Part shown: in pieces, positions 1 to 7,728 of the stretch
Layout of the letters: the number at the start of each line of letters is the position of its first letter
How positions within the stretch are numbered: position 1 is the stretch's first letter
Assembly (NCBI GenBank): GCA_007128075.1
Contig: SKYD01000288.1
Span: forward strand, 1-15,268
Direction of reading: 5' to 3'
Length of the DNA: 15,268 nt
From: Thiorhodovibrio sp.
GTDB lineage: Bacteria; Pseudomonadota; Gammaproteobacteria; Chromatiales; Chromatiaceae
The notes under the pieces: model-generated
Told to the model about the DNA's origin: nothing
The model's database searches: none
The model's input: only the letters and a program-made list of their open reading frames with translations
Made by a program: the position numbers and the translations under genes

Positions 1-328
1 CTGCCAATCCAAGGGTGCGACGCGCCTCAAGTGAGGTCAACCGTTCGTCGATGAGATGCACCTGAAGCTGAAAGCGTCCCTGCAATTGCCGCGCAAAACG
101 GCGCACCTGATCGGCCCAGGCTTCTTCACGATCGTCCATGTGATAAGGCAAGCCGAGCACCGCGCCCTGGGGCTGCCAGTCGCGGACAATGCGTTCGATG
201 CCTGCCCAATCGGGCCGCTGCTGGCGATGACGCAAGGTGGTCAAGGGGGTTGCCGAGCGAGTGATCAGTTGGCCAACCGCGATGCCAATTTTGCGGGTGC
301 CAAAATCAAAGCCCAGAAAGGTGCTCAC
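1..328 (-). CDS. ruvX: RuvX/YqgF-family Holliday junction resolvase-like protein, partial (C-terminus beyond window)
   Basis: This is an RNase H-fold nuclease of the YqgF/RuvX family; in Escherichia coli it acts in 16S rRNA 5' end maturation and is proposed to cut Holliday junctions. About 109 residues are visible. The N-terminal FDFGTRKIGIAVG carries the first catalytic Asp, GLPYHMDD is the family's GLP motif, and IDERLTSLEA carries the second acidic residue. The GTG start at 328-326 is the first start in frame after the yqgE stop, 13 bases downstream of it, with only a weak GGA as ribosome binding site. The gene runs off the left edge, so the last Asp motif is not seen. The yqgE-ruvX pair is conserved in gammaproteobacteria, which supports the call. 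Confidence 0.93.
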   Translation of the reverse strand, partial: MSTFLGFDFGTRKIGIAVGQLITRSATPLTTLRHRQQRPDWAGIERIVRDWQPQGAVLGLPYHMDDREEAWADQVRRFARQLQGRFQLQVHLIDERLTSLEARRTLGLA

Positions 329-341
329 CAGCGCGGATCCG

Positions 342-905
342 TCAGGCGTGACCGGCCTCACCGATCATCAAATTCATGTCCACGCCGAGTAATTGCGCCG
401 CTGCTTGCCAGCGTTCAGGTGCAGGCACCGTAAACAAGGTGGCGATGTCAGCCGGACCACTCAGCCAAGAGTTGGAACTAAGCTCCTGCTCCAACTGACC
501 GCTTGACCAGCCAGCATAGCCCAAGGCAACCAATGAGTGTGTTGGTCCATTGCCAATGGCCATGGCTTCGAGAATGTCGCGTGAGGTGGTGACATGAATC
601 TCTGAGGTCACTTTGAGCGTGGAATCAAAGGTCGCGGCTCCAGCGTGGAGCACAAAGCCGCGATCAGTTTGAATAGGACCGCCGAGATAGACGATTTGAT
701 CATTGGCGGCACGATCTTGGATGTCGATATCGAGCTGATCGAGCACCTCGCCGAGACGAATCTCCATTGGGCGATTGATGACAATGCCCATCGCCCCCTG
801 CTCATTGTGTTCGCAGATATAGGTGACCGTGCGCGAGAAATTCGGGTCTTCAAGCCCCGGCATCGCGATGAGAAAATGATTTGTCAATGAGGTTGCAAAA
901 GTCAT
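342..905 (-). CDS. yqgE: YqgE/AlgH family protein (UPF0301)
   Basis: This 187-residue protein has the full usual length of the UPF0301 (YqgE/AlgH) family. Recognisable family segments are FLIAMPGLEDPNFSRTVTYI near the N-terminus, the central NEQGAMGIVINRP, VYLGGPIQTDRGFVLH, and the late LGYAGWSSGQLEQEL. The biochemical role of the family is unsettled; the Pseudomonas name AlgH comes from a reported influence on alginate genes. The protein should be cytoplasmic, as no signal or membrane segment is seen. It lies 53 bases after tonB and 13 bases before ruvX, matching the conserved tonB-yqgE-ruvX order of many gammaproteobacteria. An AGGA 10 bases before the ATG is the likely ribosome binding site. 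A weak TTGCTT/GATACT promoter-like pair lies in the 53-base gap, but its position would leave almost no leader. Confidence 0.95.
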   Translation of the reverse strand: MTFATSLTNHFLIAMPGLEDPNFSRTVTYICEHNEQGAMGIVINRPMEIRLGEVLDQLDIDIQDRAANDQIVYLGGPIQTDRGFVLHAGAATFDSTLKVTSEIHVTTSRDILEAMAIGNGPTHSLVALGYAGWSSGQLEQELSSNSWLSGPADIATLFTVPAPERWQAAAQLLGVDMNLMIGEAGHA

Positions 906-958
906 CGGTCTAGTATCCTAATGCTGGGCACAGGAAGCAAGCATTGAAAAAATATTTG

Positions 959-1753
959 CTAGCGATCCCAAACAAGTTGATTGTTCCGTAAAAATTGCCA
1001 GGTGCGGGTGATGTCAAGTATATCCGTTGTCGCCCGCAGCTCAGGTGGAAAAGGCGCAAAGGGCGCGGAGAGTTCGACAATCCGCACTGCGGCCTGATCG
1101 AGCACGGCATGACCGGAAGAGCGCAAAATCCGCACCCCGACCAGTGAGCCATCGGCACGCACTGAGGCCTGAACCAACAAGCTACCGGCTAATTGGCGGC
1201 GTTTGGCCTCTTCAGGATAATTAAGATTGCCAATGCGTTCTACTTTGCGCCGCCACGATTCCATATAATACGCCAATAATGGATCTTGGGTGTTGGCATT
1301 CACCTGTTGCCGGCGGGGGTTGGCTGGCGCGGGGCGGCGCTGATGTGCGATCTCTCGATCACGACTGGCAAGAATGGTTGCTGCAGACGGGCGCGGGGGT
1401 GACATCAGCGGCGTTTCAGGTGTGGCAATTGCTGGCGATGGGGGCGGTGTTGGTGCCTCGCGCACAGTCTCAACAATAGGCACGGCATCAAGCACTGGTG
1501 CTGGCTCCGATTCCAGCGCAGGCTCCAGCTTAGGATCAGGGTCGGGATGCACATTTGGTTCTGGCTTAGGCTGCGGCGGAGCGAGCAACGCGATATGAAT
1601 CGGTGTGGCTGTCGCTTCGCCCTGACTGCTGGCTGCAAACAAGGTGGCGGCTTGATCAAAGTCGATGAGCAACAGTGCGGCATGTGCTGCCACTGCGATC
1701 AACAGTGGAACAACGAGCGTCGACGAACGATGGGGCGTTGGTTCGCTGGGCAT
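959..1753 (-). CDS. tonB: TonB-family energy transducer
   Basis: This 264-residue protein has TonB architecture. A single membrane anchor lies at about residues 12-31, after a short cytoplasmic N-terminus. A long periplasmic segment rich in Pro, Glu and Ala follows at about 50-135 (KPEPNVHPDPDPKLEP and similar). The C-terminal TonB domain is at about 165-255, with NYPEEAKRR, the GSLLVQASVRADGSL strand and SSGHAVLDQAAVRIV. TonB proteins work with ExbB and ExbD to pass proton-motive force to outer-membrane transporters; no exbB or exbD is in the window. The ATG overlaps the apbE stop by one base (TGATG), implying coupled translation. TonB proteins encoded before yqgE are common in gammaproteobacteria and may serve envelope roles other than siderophore uptake. 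The gene symbol is given at family level. Confidence 0.88.
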   Translation of the reverse strand: MPSEPTPHRSSTLVVPLLIAVAAHAALLLIDFDQAATLFAASSQGEATATPIHIALLAPPQPKPEPNVHPDPDPKLEPALESEPAPVLDAVPIVETVREAPTPPPSPAIATPETPLMSPPRPSAATILASRDREIAHQRRPAPANPRRQQVNANTQDPLLAYYMESWRRKVERIGNLNYPEEAKRRQLAGSLLVQASVRADGSLVGVRILRSSGHAVLDQAAVRIVELSAPFAPFPPELRATTDILDITRTWQFLRNNQLVWDR

Positions 1754-2781
1754 CAGGGGACAGCAACACCTGGTTCGGCGACGCGCTCCAATTGGGCAGT
1801 CAACTCAGGGGTCATGTAAACGCCCCCTTGACGATCAAACAGCAGCACCTTGTTTAGCCCTAACTGCTTGGCAAGTCCCTCCCAGTCATCTGCGCCAGCG
1901 ACGAACAGTGCCACTGCGCCCGCCTCGGCAGTTAGGGCATCGCCCTCATGCACCACAGTGACAGCGATAAAATCATTGGCAGGTCTGCCAGTGCGTGGAT
2001 CGAGCAGCGAATGCAGCGGCTGACCATCGCGCAAACAGCCGTCATGATGGATGCTGGCAGTAAACACGCTGGCATCACCGCTGAGATTAAGCATCCCAAA
2101 CACCCCGCTGCCACTGGCACGCACCACCGGAATCCGCCACGGCCGCCCCGCCCGATGCCCAATCACCCGCACATTGGAGCCAATACGCACCATGGCATGA
2201 CGCAATCCTTGATCGCGCAGATGTTGAATCGCCAAATCAAGGGCATAACCTTTGGCACCGTGGCGGAAATCCAGCCGAACCGCTGGATTGTCGCTGCCTA
2301 GAGTCAAGTCTTGACGATAGAGCTGATTAAGCTTAGGCTCAGTCGCCACAATACGCTCAAGTGTTGCAGTTTGCGGCGACGGAGCTTGACAGGGAACGGG
2401 ATCGTTTAGATCCCACGCCTTGTACAACAGCCCCAGCGCGGGATTAAATAGATCGTCGCTGCGTTCAGCAAGCACTTGACTGCGTGCCAACAGCGGCCAT
2501 AACGCCGGAGGAGCCACCACCAACTCGCCAGCCGCCAGATGCTCATTGAGTCGATCTAAGGCACCAGAGTGCGGCACATAAAAAGTCCGATCAAGGAAGA
2601 CGAAATCCTGTTCGATCTCACGCGCCCGCAAAATCGCAGTGTCGCGTGACAAGCCCAAAAGATGCACATCAACTGTGGCGTTAAATGCTTCAAAGCGTGC
2701 CGCATAGACTGGGGTTTGATCACCGCCGCAGCCACTCAGCACCAGCCCGAATAACAACAATATAAATAATTTTATTTTCAT
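1753..2781 (-). CDS. apbE: ApbE-family FAD:protein FMN transferase lipoprotein, divergent metal site
   Basis: ApbE enzymes cleave FAD and attach FMN to a Thr or Ser of target proteins such as the Na+-translocating NQR and RNF subunits. This 342-residue protein starts with a lipoprotein signal whose lipobox is LSGC (Cys18), so it is probably anchored in the envelope facing the periplasm. Family segments are DFRHGAKGYALD (171-182), RIGSNVRVIG (199-208) and the well kept LLDPRTGRP (259-267). The usual ADALxT metal motif appears as AEAGAV (285-290), with Asp changed to Glu and Thr to Val. The usual DxGGxAKG is also altered. The protein may therefore be weakly active or specialised. Its ATG overlaps the stop of the thioredoxin-like gene (ATGA), and its stop overlaps tonB. 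No flavinylated target gene is visible here. Confidence 0.87.
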   Translation of the reverse strand: MKIKLFILLLFGLVLSGCGGDQTPVYAARFEAFNATVDVHLLGLSRDTAILRAREIEQDFVFLDRTFYVPHSGALDRLNEHLAAGELVVAPPALWPLLARSQVLAERSDDLFNPALGLLYKAWDLNDPVPCQAPSPQTATLERIVATEPKLNQLYRQDLTLGSDNPAVRLDFRHGAKGYALDLAIQHLRDQGLRHAMVRIGSNVRVIGHRAGRPWRIPVVRASGSGVFGMLNLSGDASVFTASIHHDGCLRDGQPLHSLLDPRTGRPANDFIAVTVVHEGDALTAEAGAVALFVAGADDWEGLAKQLGLNKVLLFDRQGGVYMTPELTAQLERVAEPGVAVP

Positions 2782-3326
2782 TTCGGCAGCAACGCAGCAA
2801 GCTGTTGCGCCAGCAATTCAGCGGGCACCGCGCCAAAGTCGCTAAATACCTGGCGACCGTTAGCGTCAAAGATCGCAGTGAAGGGCAGCCCCAGGGTGCG
2901 GCTGCCCAGACGGTGGGCAAGTTCGATGGCAGCGGGGTTGCCGATCATCACCGGCAGGCTGAGTTTGCGTTTTTCTGCAAACGCCGCGACATCAGCGGGA
3001 TCGTCAATGGCGATGGTGGCAACTTGCAGTGAGTGGTCTTTGTAGTGTGCGGGGAGTGAATTTAAGGTGTCCAGCAGTGGCAGGCAGTCAGTACACCAGC
3101 TCGCCCAGAAGTTGAGCACCAAAACATGGCCCGCCCAGTGGCTGCTGTTGATGGTGCGCCCCTGCAAATCTGGCAGGCTAAAATCGGGCAACACCTGCGC
3201 CCGCCCCTGGGTGGCAGCGCGCAACCATTCTGGGCTGGTTTCGAGCCAATACTGACCAAACAATGCCACGCTGATGCTCAACGAGCCAGCCAACAGGGTT
3301 GCAGCCAATACTTTTTTTACACTCAC
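2778..3326 (-). CDS. TlpA/ResA-like membrane-anchored thioredoxin
   Basis: This 182-residue protein is a periplasmic thiol-disulfide oxidoreductase of the TlpA/ResA/CcmG group. A membrane anchor or uncleaved signal spans about residues 5-26. The redoxin fold begins with LPDFSLPDLQGR at about 46-57, and the active site is WASWCTDC with Cys78 and Cys81. The cis-proline loop is LGLPFT with Pro148. Such proteins pass electrons from DsbD or CcdA to apocytochrome c or other oxidised periplasmic Cys pairs. The start is GTG at 3326-3324, overlapping the dsbD stop as GTGA, so coupling to dsbD is likely and suggests DsbD is its electron donor. The next gene, apbE, overlaps its stop. The sequence does not decide between a cytochrome c maturation role and a general reductase role, so no symbol is given. 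Confidence 0.9.
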   Translation of the reverse strand: MSVKKVLAATLLAGSLSISVALFGQYWLETSPEWLRAATQGRAQVLPDFSLPDLQGRTINSSHWAGHVLVLNFWASWCTDCLPLLDTLNSLPAHYKDHSLQVATIAIDDPADVAAFAEKRKLSLPVMIGNPAAIELAHRLGSRTLGLPFTAIFDANGRQVFSDFGAVPAELLAQQLAALLPK

Positions 3327-5545
3327 TCAACAAACTCCTCGACATGCGCAATCAGCCGTGCAGGTGGGACAAAGCCGACCAGCCGATAGCCGACTTGTTC
3401 TCTGCCGTGGTGATCAAAAAATAGCATTGCTGGCGGGCCGTGCAGACCAAAATGCTCTTGCAGCAGTGCTTTATCGGCGGCATCGTTGGCAGTGACATCA
3501 GCCTGCAAGAGCACAAAAGGGGCGAGTGCTTGGGCGACACCGCGATCAGGAAAGGTGTCGCGCTCCAGTTCTTTGCACGAGACACACCAATCGGCATAAA
3601 AATCAAGCATCACTGGCTGATGATTGGCGCGTGCAGTTGCCAGCTCGCGCTCCAAATCAGCGACGGTTTTGATGCGGGTAAATGTCACTGCGCTGGCTTC
3701 GGTGCTGGATTCTTTGGCAAGCGTAAGCCCACGCAGTGGCTGCGACAACTGACCGCCGCCGCTGGCGGCACCGATGAGCAGCAGCACACCATAAACCAAT
3801 ACCGCAATCCCCAAACTTTTCCACAGCTTAGCCCAGCCGCTGCTGTGTTCAGCCAATGGCAACAGCGCGCCCATATAAACGCCTGAGGCGATGAATAACA
3901 GCCCCCACAACAACAGTGCCAGCGACTCAGGCAGCACGCGCTCTAAGAGCATAATCGCCACCCCCAGCAGCAACACGCCAAAGATGGCTTTGATGACATC
4001 CATCCACCCCCCTGCGCGTGGCAATAGTTGGCCAGCGGAGGTGCCGATCAACAGCAAGGGCGCGCCCATGCCCAGACCGAGCGCGAACAGTGCCACAAAG
4101 CCGAGCAGTGCATCGCGGGTTTGGCCGATAAAGATCAGCGCCCCCATCAGCGGCGGGGCGACACAGGGGCCAACGATCAGTGCTGAAAATACACCCATGA
4201 TCGCCGCCCCGATCAGGGTCCCACGATCTTGGCGATTGCTCAGTTCGGTGAGTTTGGTTTGCAGACTGCTGGGCAGTTGCAGCTCATAAAAACCAAACAT
4301 CGACAACGCCAAGCCGACAAAGATGGCAGCAAACAAAATCAGCACCCAGGGTGCCTGAAAAGCAGCGGACAGATTGGCGCCGAACAGACCGGCAATGACA
4401 CCAATCACGGCATAGGTCAACGCCATTGCCAACACATAAGCCAGTGCCAATAAAAACGCTTGGCGGGTGTTGAGGTCATTGCCTTGACCGACGATGATCC
4501 CAGATAAAATCGGAATCATCGGAAACACGCAAGGCGTAAATGCCAACAACAATCCCAGCCCAAAAAATAGCGCGAAAGCACCACCGCTGCCGAGCACAGC
4601 AAGCCGTGCTGCGAGTCGATCCTGTTCAGAAAGCCTTGCTGGTGCTACGACTGGTTTGGCAGTCGCCATGCCAGCTTGGCTGATTTGATCTGTTGCCGGG
4701 AGTGACAAATGCAGCGTTTTGGTGAGCGGCGGGTAACAGATGCCAAGTTCAGCACAGCCTTGAAACTCGACGGTCAGCTCGATCTGGGTTGCCTCGGCGG
4801 CAAAGCGTTGCAATGGCACCGCCAACTCCAGACTGTCCTGGTACACTGCCACATCACCGATGGTGCCATCAAGCCGCACGCTGTCGTGCTTGATCAACGG
4901 TGGTGGCAACGCCCAGTCACCCAAAGCAACCGCGCTGTTTGCCGTTAAACTCAGCCGTATCGACTCCTGATACAGCAGCGTCCCCGGTGCGATGCGCCAA
5001 TTTAGCTGCAACTGGTGGCTATCATCGACCACAGCTTGTAACTCAAACGCCTCCTCGGCTGGCAACACCGCATCGGGGGCGGTGCGATTGCGCAGCGACA
5101 ACAGCGGCGGCGCAGATGCTGCCAGTTGCAGCTCCACGGTTTCGCGCTGCGGTGGATAACACAGACCAGCATCAGCACAGCCCTGATAGATCACCTCTAA
5201 CTGCACCGCATCGGGGGCTGAATCACTGCGTTCAAGACGCAGCGGCACCTGAAGTGTCTGGCGATAAATCTGCACCTCGCCAAAAAAAGCATCGGCTTGG
5301 GTCTGCGCTGGTGGTAAATCCAACGCCGCGACCTCAATTCCTGGCGTTTGGCTAGTAACGCGCAATTTGTGTTGATAAAGATAATAGCCAGGCACGATCT
5401 GCCAGCGCAATTCCGCCTGCTGAGGATTGTTGGCAGTTGCTGAAAGCTGAAACGCCTGTTGTGGCAATAAAAATTCATCTGCCGCTGTCAGCGTGCTCAC
5501 ACAGATGAGCAGCATCAACGCCCAGCCGCTGATTATTTTAATCAT
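3323..5545 (-). CDS. dsbD: Thiol:disulfide interchange protein DsbD with duplicated N-terminal alpha domain
   Basis: DsbD moves electrons from cytoplasmic thioredoxin across the inner membrane to periplasmic partners. The protein has 740 residues, against about 565 in Escherichia coli. A signal peptide covers about 1-22. Two DsbD-alpha (immunoglobulin-like) domains follow in tandem: residues 23-143 with QGCADAGLCYPP (Cys123, Cys129), and 158-283 with QGCAELGICYPP (Cys264, Cys270). The eight-helix membrane domain, about 320-600, carries FTPCVFPM (Cys339) and GPCVAPP (Cys461). The C-terminal thioredoxin domain has ADWCVSCKE (Cys654, Cys657). The frame is open 111 bases further upstream, but that part lies inside cutA. 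The ATG at 5545-5543 overlaps the cutA stop (TGATG) and begins a proper signal peptide. The cutA-dsbD order is conserved in enterobacteria too. The stop overlaps the GTG of the TlpA-like gene. Confidence 0.95.
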   Translation of the reverse strand: MIKIISGWALMLLICVSTLTAADEFLLPQQAFQLSATANNPQQAELRWQIVPGYYLYQHKLRVTSQTPGIEVAALDLPPAQTQADAFFGEVQIYRQTLQVPLRLERSDSAPDAVQLEVIYQGCADAGLCYPPQRETVELQLAASAPPLLSLRNRTAPDAVLPAEEAFELQAVVDDSHQLQLNWRIAPGTLLYQESIRLSLTANSAVALGDWALPPPLIKHDSVRLDGTIGDVAVYQDSLELAVPLQRFAAEATQIELTVEFQGCAELGICYPPLTKTLHLSLPATDQISQAGMATAKPVVAPARLSEQDRLAARLAVLGSGGAFALFFGLGLLLAFTPCVFPMIPILSGIIVGQGNDLNTRQAFLLALAYVLAMALTYAVIGVIAGLFGANLSAAFQAPWVLILFAAIFVGLALSMFGFYELQLPSSLQTKLTELSNRQDRGTLIGAAIMGVFSALIVGPCVAPPLMGALIFIGQTRDALLGFVALFALGLGMGAPLLLIGTSAGQLLPRAGGWMDVIKAIFGVLLLGVAIMLLERVLPESLALLLWGLLFIASGVYMGALLPLAEHSSGWAKLWKSLGIAVLVYGVLLLIGAASGGGQLSQPLRGLTLAKESSTEASAVTFTRIKTVADLERELATARANHQPVMLDFYADWCVSCKELERDTFPDRGVAQALAPFVLLQADVTANDAADKALLQEHFGLHGPPAMLFFDHHGREQVGYRLVGFVPPARLIAHVEEFVE

Positions 5546-5883
5546 CAAATCGTCTCCGTCGCACCATGCACCCAATCCAGATAATCCTGCAATCCCGCGA
5601 CAATCGGCACCGCGATTAGTTCCGGAGTCGTGTAGGGATGATGGTGTGCAATCCACTGTTTGAGCGCGTCAAACCGCGCTGCCGTGGTTTTGATTAACAA
5701 CAACACCTCGTTATCGCGTTGCAGCGCACCATCCCAGAGATAAATCGAGCGAACGCCACTGAGCAAATTCACACAGGCAGCGAGACGCTCAGTGACAATC
5801 TGCTCGCTCAACTGCTCGGCGGTGGCGACATCAGGGCAGGTGCAGAGCACCAAACGCGCCGTATCTAAGGTGTGATCATTCAT
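5545..5883 (-). CDS. cutA: CutA1 divalent-cation tolerance protein
   Basis: This 112-residue protein matches CutA1, a small trimeric PII-like protein linked to divalent metal tolerance and found in bacteria, archaea and eukaryotes. Typical segments are VLCTCPD near the N-terminus, AEQLSEQIVTERLAACVN, the YLWDGAL strand, NEVLLLIKTT, and HHHPYTTPELIAVPI. The reading frame extends upstream to 5949, but the ATG at 5883-5881 is chosen because an AAGGAA lies 5 bases before it and because this start gives the usual family length. It is the first gene of the minus-strand operon and overlaps dsbD by one base. Its exact biochemical function is not settled for the family. Confidence 0.94.
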   Translation of the reverse strand: MNDHTLDTARLVLCTCPDVATAEQLSEQIVTERLAACVNLLSGVRSIYLWDGALQRDNEVLLLIKTTAARFDALKQWIAHHHPYTTPELIAVPIVAGLQDYLDWVHGATETI

Positions 5884-5888
5884 AGAAA

Positions 5889-5894
5889 TTCCTT
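5889..5894 (-). promoter_or_regulatory. Ribosome binding site of cutA
   Basis: The minus strand reads AAGGAA here, 5 bases before the ATG at 5883-5881. It selects this start over the in-frame ATG 66 bases upstream. Confidence 0.7.
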
Positions 5895-5910
5895 GGGCTA
5901 TTTGATTTTC

Positions 5911-5940
5911 TTGAATTCGCGGGGCGGTCAATGCGATACT
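5911..5940 (+). promoter_or_regulatory. Candidate sigma70-type promoter for the chemoreceptor-fxsA unit
   Basis: TTGAAT (5911-5916) and GATACT (5935-5940) are separated by 18 bases. Each box matches four of six consensus positions. The pair lies in the 102-base gap between the divergent cutA and chemoreceptor genes, which must hold promoters for both directions. No convincing sigma28 motility-type promoter was seen. The support is positional and weak. Confidence 0.25.
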
Positions 5941-5985
5941 TAACCGCAACAGCCAATTTATGGCAAATCAACTAGGCTCAGCTCC

Positions 5986-7725
5986 ATGGTCAAACTAAAC
6001 AGCGTTGGTTTTCGTATTGTAGCAGCGATTGCCGCAATCTTAATAGTTGTTTCGACAGCACTTTTGGTGCTATTTGTGCGCGATGAATTTAATCAAACGG
6101 TTAATTTTGAGGTTCATGCAGCGCGCAATCTGCTGTTAATGGCCGAATCGGTGCGCGAGAACATGGCCGATAAATGGCGAATGGGGCTGTTTTCTCCTGA
6201 ACAATTGCGGGCTTATGAGGGCGATACTGAGCAAGAGCGGATGGAAAAAGTTCTTGCCGCCATCCCAGTGGTTGCCGCCTGGGAATCTGCCCGTGCCAAG
6301 GCTGACGAGGGTGGGTTTGAATTTCGCTCTCCACGCCGCAATGCCCGCAATTCAGACAATGAGCCTGATGCCATCGAGCGTCAAGCCCTCGATTATTTTC
6401 AATCCAATCCGCGGGTTGATGAATACATGGTCATTGACCGCGCCCTCGATGCAGTGCGCTACTTTCGGCCAGTGCGTCTTGAACAAATGTGTCTTTATTG
6501 TCACGGTGATCCCGCTCGCAGTCAAGAAATCTGGGGTCGTCGCGATGGCAAAGACATCACTGGCTATCGCATGGAAAACAAACGAGTGGGTGATCTGCAC
6601 GGTGCTTTTGAGATCATCAAGCCGTTGCATGACTCCCGCGCCGACACCAATGCCAAGCTGATTGCACTGATCGTGCTAATCACTGTGGTGTTGTTTGGCA
6701 CCATTGGGCTGATTGGCTGGCTTAGTTGGCGGATGGTCACGGTGCCGATTGATTCGACTGTCAACAGTTTGGTTGCTGCACAAAACAATGGCGATCTTAA
6801 TTTCCGCCTGCCCAAGCAAAACAACGATGAGATGCAGCGGCTGGCGGATGGCTTTAATCAGTTCATCACCAAGATTCAAAGCCTAGTGCGCGGTGTGGCA
6901 CAGTCCTCGACCGAGCTAGATCAGGCAACCCAAGAAGTTGACACTGTGACCTCGGAAACCCATGAGGGGGTGCGCCAGCAACAGTCCGAAACCGATCAGG
7001 TGGCGACAGCAATGAATCAGATGACCGCCACCGTCGAGGAGGTGGCACGCAATGCCGCTGCTGCTGCCGAGGCGGCACGCAATGCTGATATCGAATCGAG
7101 CAAAGGCAAGACGGTGGTGCAGGAGACGATGCGTGCGATTGAGCAGCTTGCCAACGACATTGAGCGCACCTCGCAGATCATCGCCCGCTTGGAAAGCGAC
7201 GCTGAACAGATCGGTGCCGTGGTGGATGTCATCAATGGGGTGGCTGAGCAAACCAATTTATTGGCACTCAATGCCGCGATTGAGGCGGCACGGGCTGGCG
7301 AGCAGGGGCGCGGATTTTCGGTGGTTGCTGATGAGGTGCGCAGTCTTGCCAGCCGCACCCAAAAATCAACTGGTGAAATTCAGCAGATGATTCAACGGCT
7401 GCAAGCGGCGGCGGCTGAGGCAGTGACGGCGATGAATCAAGGCCAAACCCAGGCGCATCAATCAGTCGCCCAGGCGGTTGAGGCGGGGCAGGGGCTTGAT
7501 AGCATCACTCAGGCGGTGGCGACCATCTCAGATATGAACCAGCAAATCGCCACTGCTGCCGAGGAACAAACTGCGGTTGCTGAGGAAATCAACCGCAACA
7601 TTGTCAATATCAGCCGGGTGGCGGATCTGACCTCCAATGGTGCTGAGCGCACCATCCAGGCCACCAGGCACTTAAGTGAGCTGGCGCACTATCTGCGTCA
7701 ACAACTAGATCAATTTCAGGTGTAG
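5986..7725 (+). CDS. Methyl-accepting chemotaxis protein with periplasmic c-type haem sensor (DUF3365/Tll0287-like) domain
   Basis: This 579-residue protein is a transmembrane chemoreceptor. The first membrane helix is at about 10-31 and the second at about 224-247. The periplasmic domain between them (about 32-222) contains MCLYCHGDP, a CxxCH haem c attachment site (Cys169, Cys172, His173), in the setting seen in Tll0287-like (DUF3365) domains. A HAMP domain follows at about 248-302, then a coiled-coil signalling domain to the end. The conserved hairpin tip is at about 417-446 (GVAEQTNLLALNAAIEAARA). The Ala- and Glu-rich flanks (about 340-370 and 520-545) are candidate methylation helices. 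There is no C-terminal NWETF-type tether. Haem c sensors of this kind have been described in Geobacter chemoreceptors and suggest redox or gas sensing. The ligand cannot be read from sequence. fxsA follows after 3 bases. Confidence 0.95.
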   Translation: MVKLNSVGFRIVAAIAAILIVVSTALLVLFVRDEFNQTVNFEVHAARNLLLMAESVRENMADKWRMGLFSPEQLRAYEGDTEQERMEKVLAAIPVVAAWESARAKADEGGFEFRSPRRNARNSDNEPDAIERQALDYFQSNPRVDEYMVIDRALDAVRYFRPVRLEQMCLYCHGDPARSQEIWGRRDGKDITGYRMENKRVGDLHGAFEIIKPLHDSRADTNAKLIALIVLITVVLFGTIGLIGWLSWRMVTVPIDSTVNSLVAAQNNGDLNFRLPKQNNDEMQRLADGFNQFITKIQSLVRGVAQSSTELDQATQEVDTVTSETHEGVRQQQSETDQVATAMNQMTATVEEVARNAAAAAEAARNADIESSKGKTVVQETMRAIEQLANDIERTSQIIARLESDAEQIGAVVDVINGVAEQTNLLALNAAIEAARAGEQGRGFSVVADEVRSLASRTQKSTGEIQQMIQRLQAAAAEAVTAMNQGQTQAHQSVAQAVEAGQGLDSITQAVATISDMNQQIATAAEEQTAVAEEINRNIVNISRVADLTSNGAERTIQATRHLSELAHYLRQQLDQFQV

Positions 7726-7728
7726 CCC

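Noticed and set aside
906..958. Terminator between tonB and yqgE
   Set aside because: AGCAA and TTGCT can pair over only 5 bases and no T run follows; too weak.
1374..1598. Plus-strand frame rich in Gly and Ser opposite tonB
   Set aside because: Shadow of the Pro- and Glu-rich tonB linker on the other strand.
5546..5656. N-terminal extension of dsbD by 37 codons
   Set aside because: It lies inside cutA in another frame and hides the signal peptide; the ATG at 5545 overlaps the cutA stop and fits.
7042..7085. Repeated GGCACGCAATGC in the chemoreceptor gene
   Set aside because: Explained by the coiled-coil heptad pattern with repeated ARNA codons; not a separate element.
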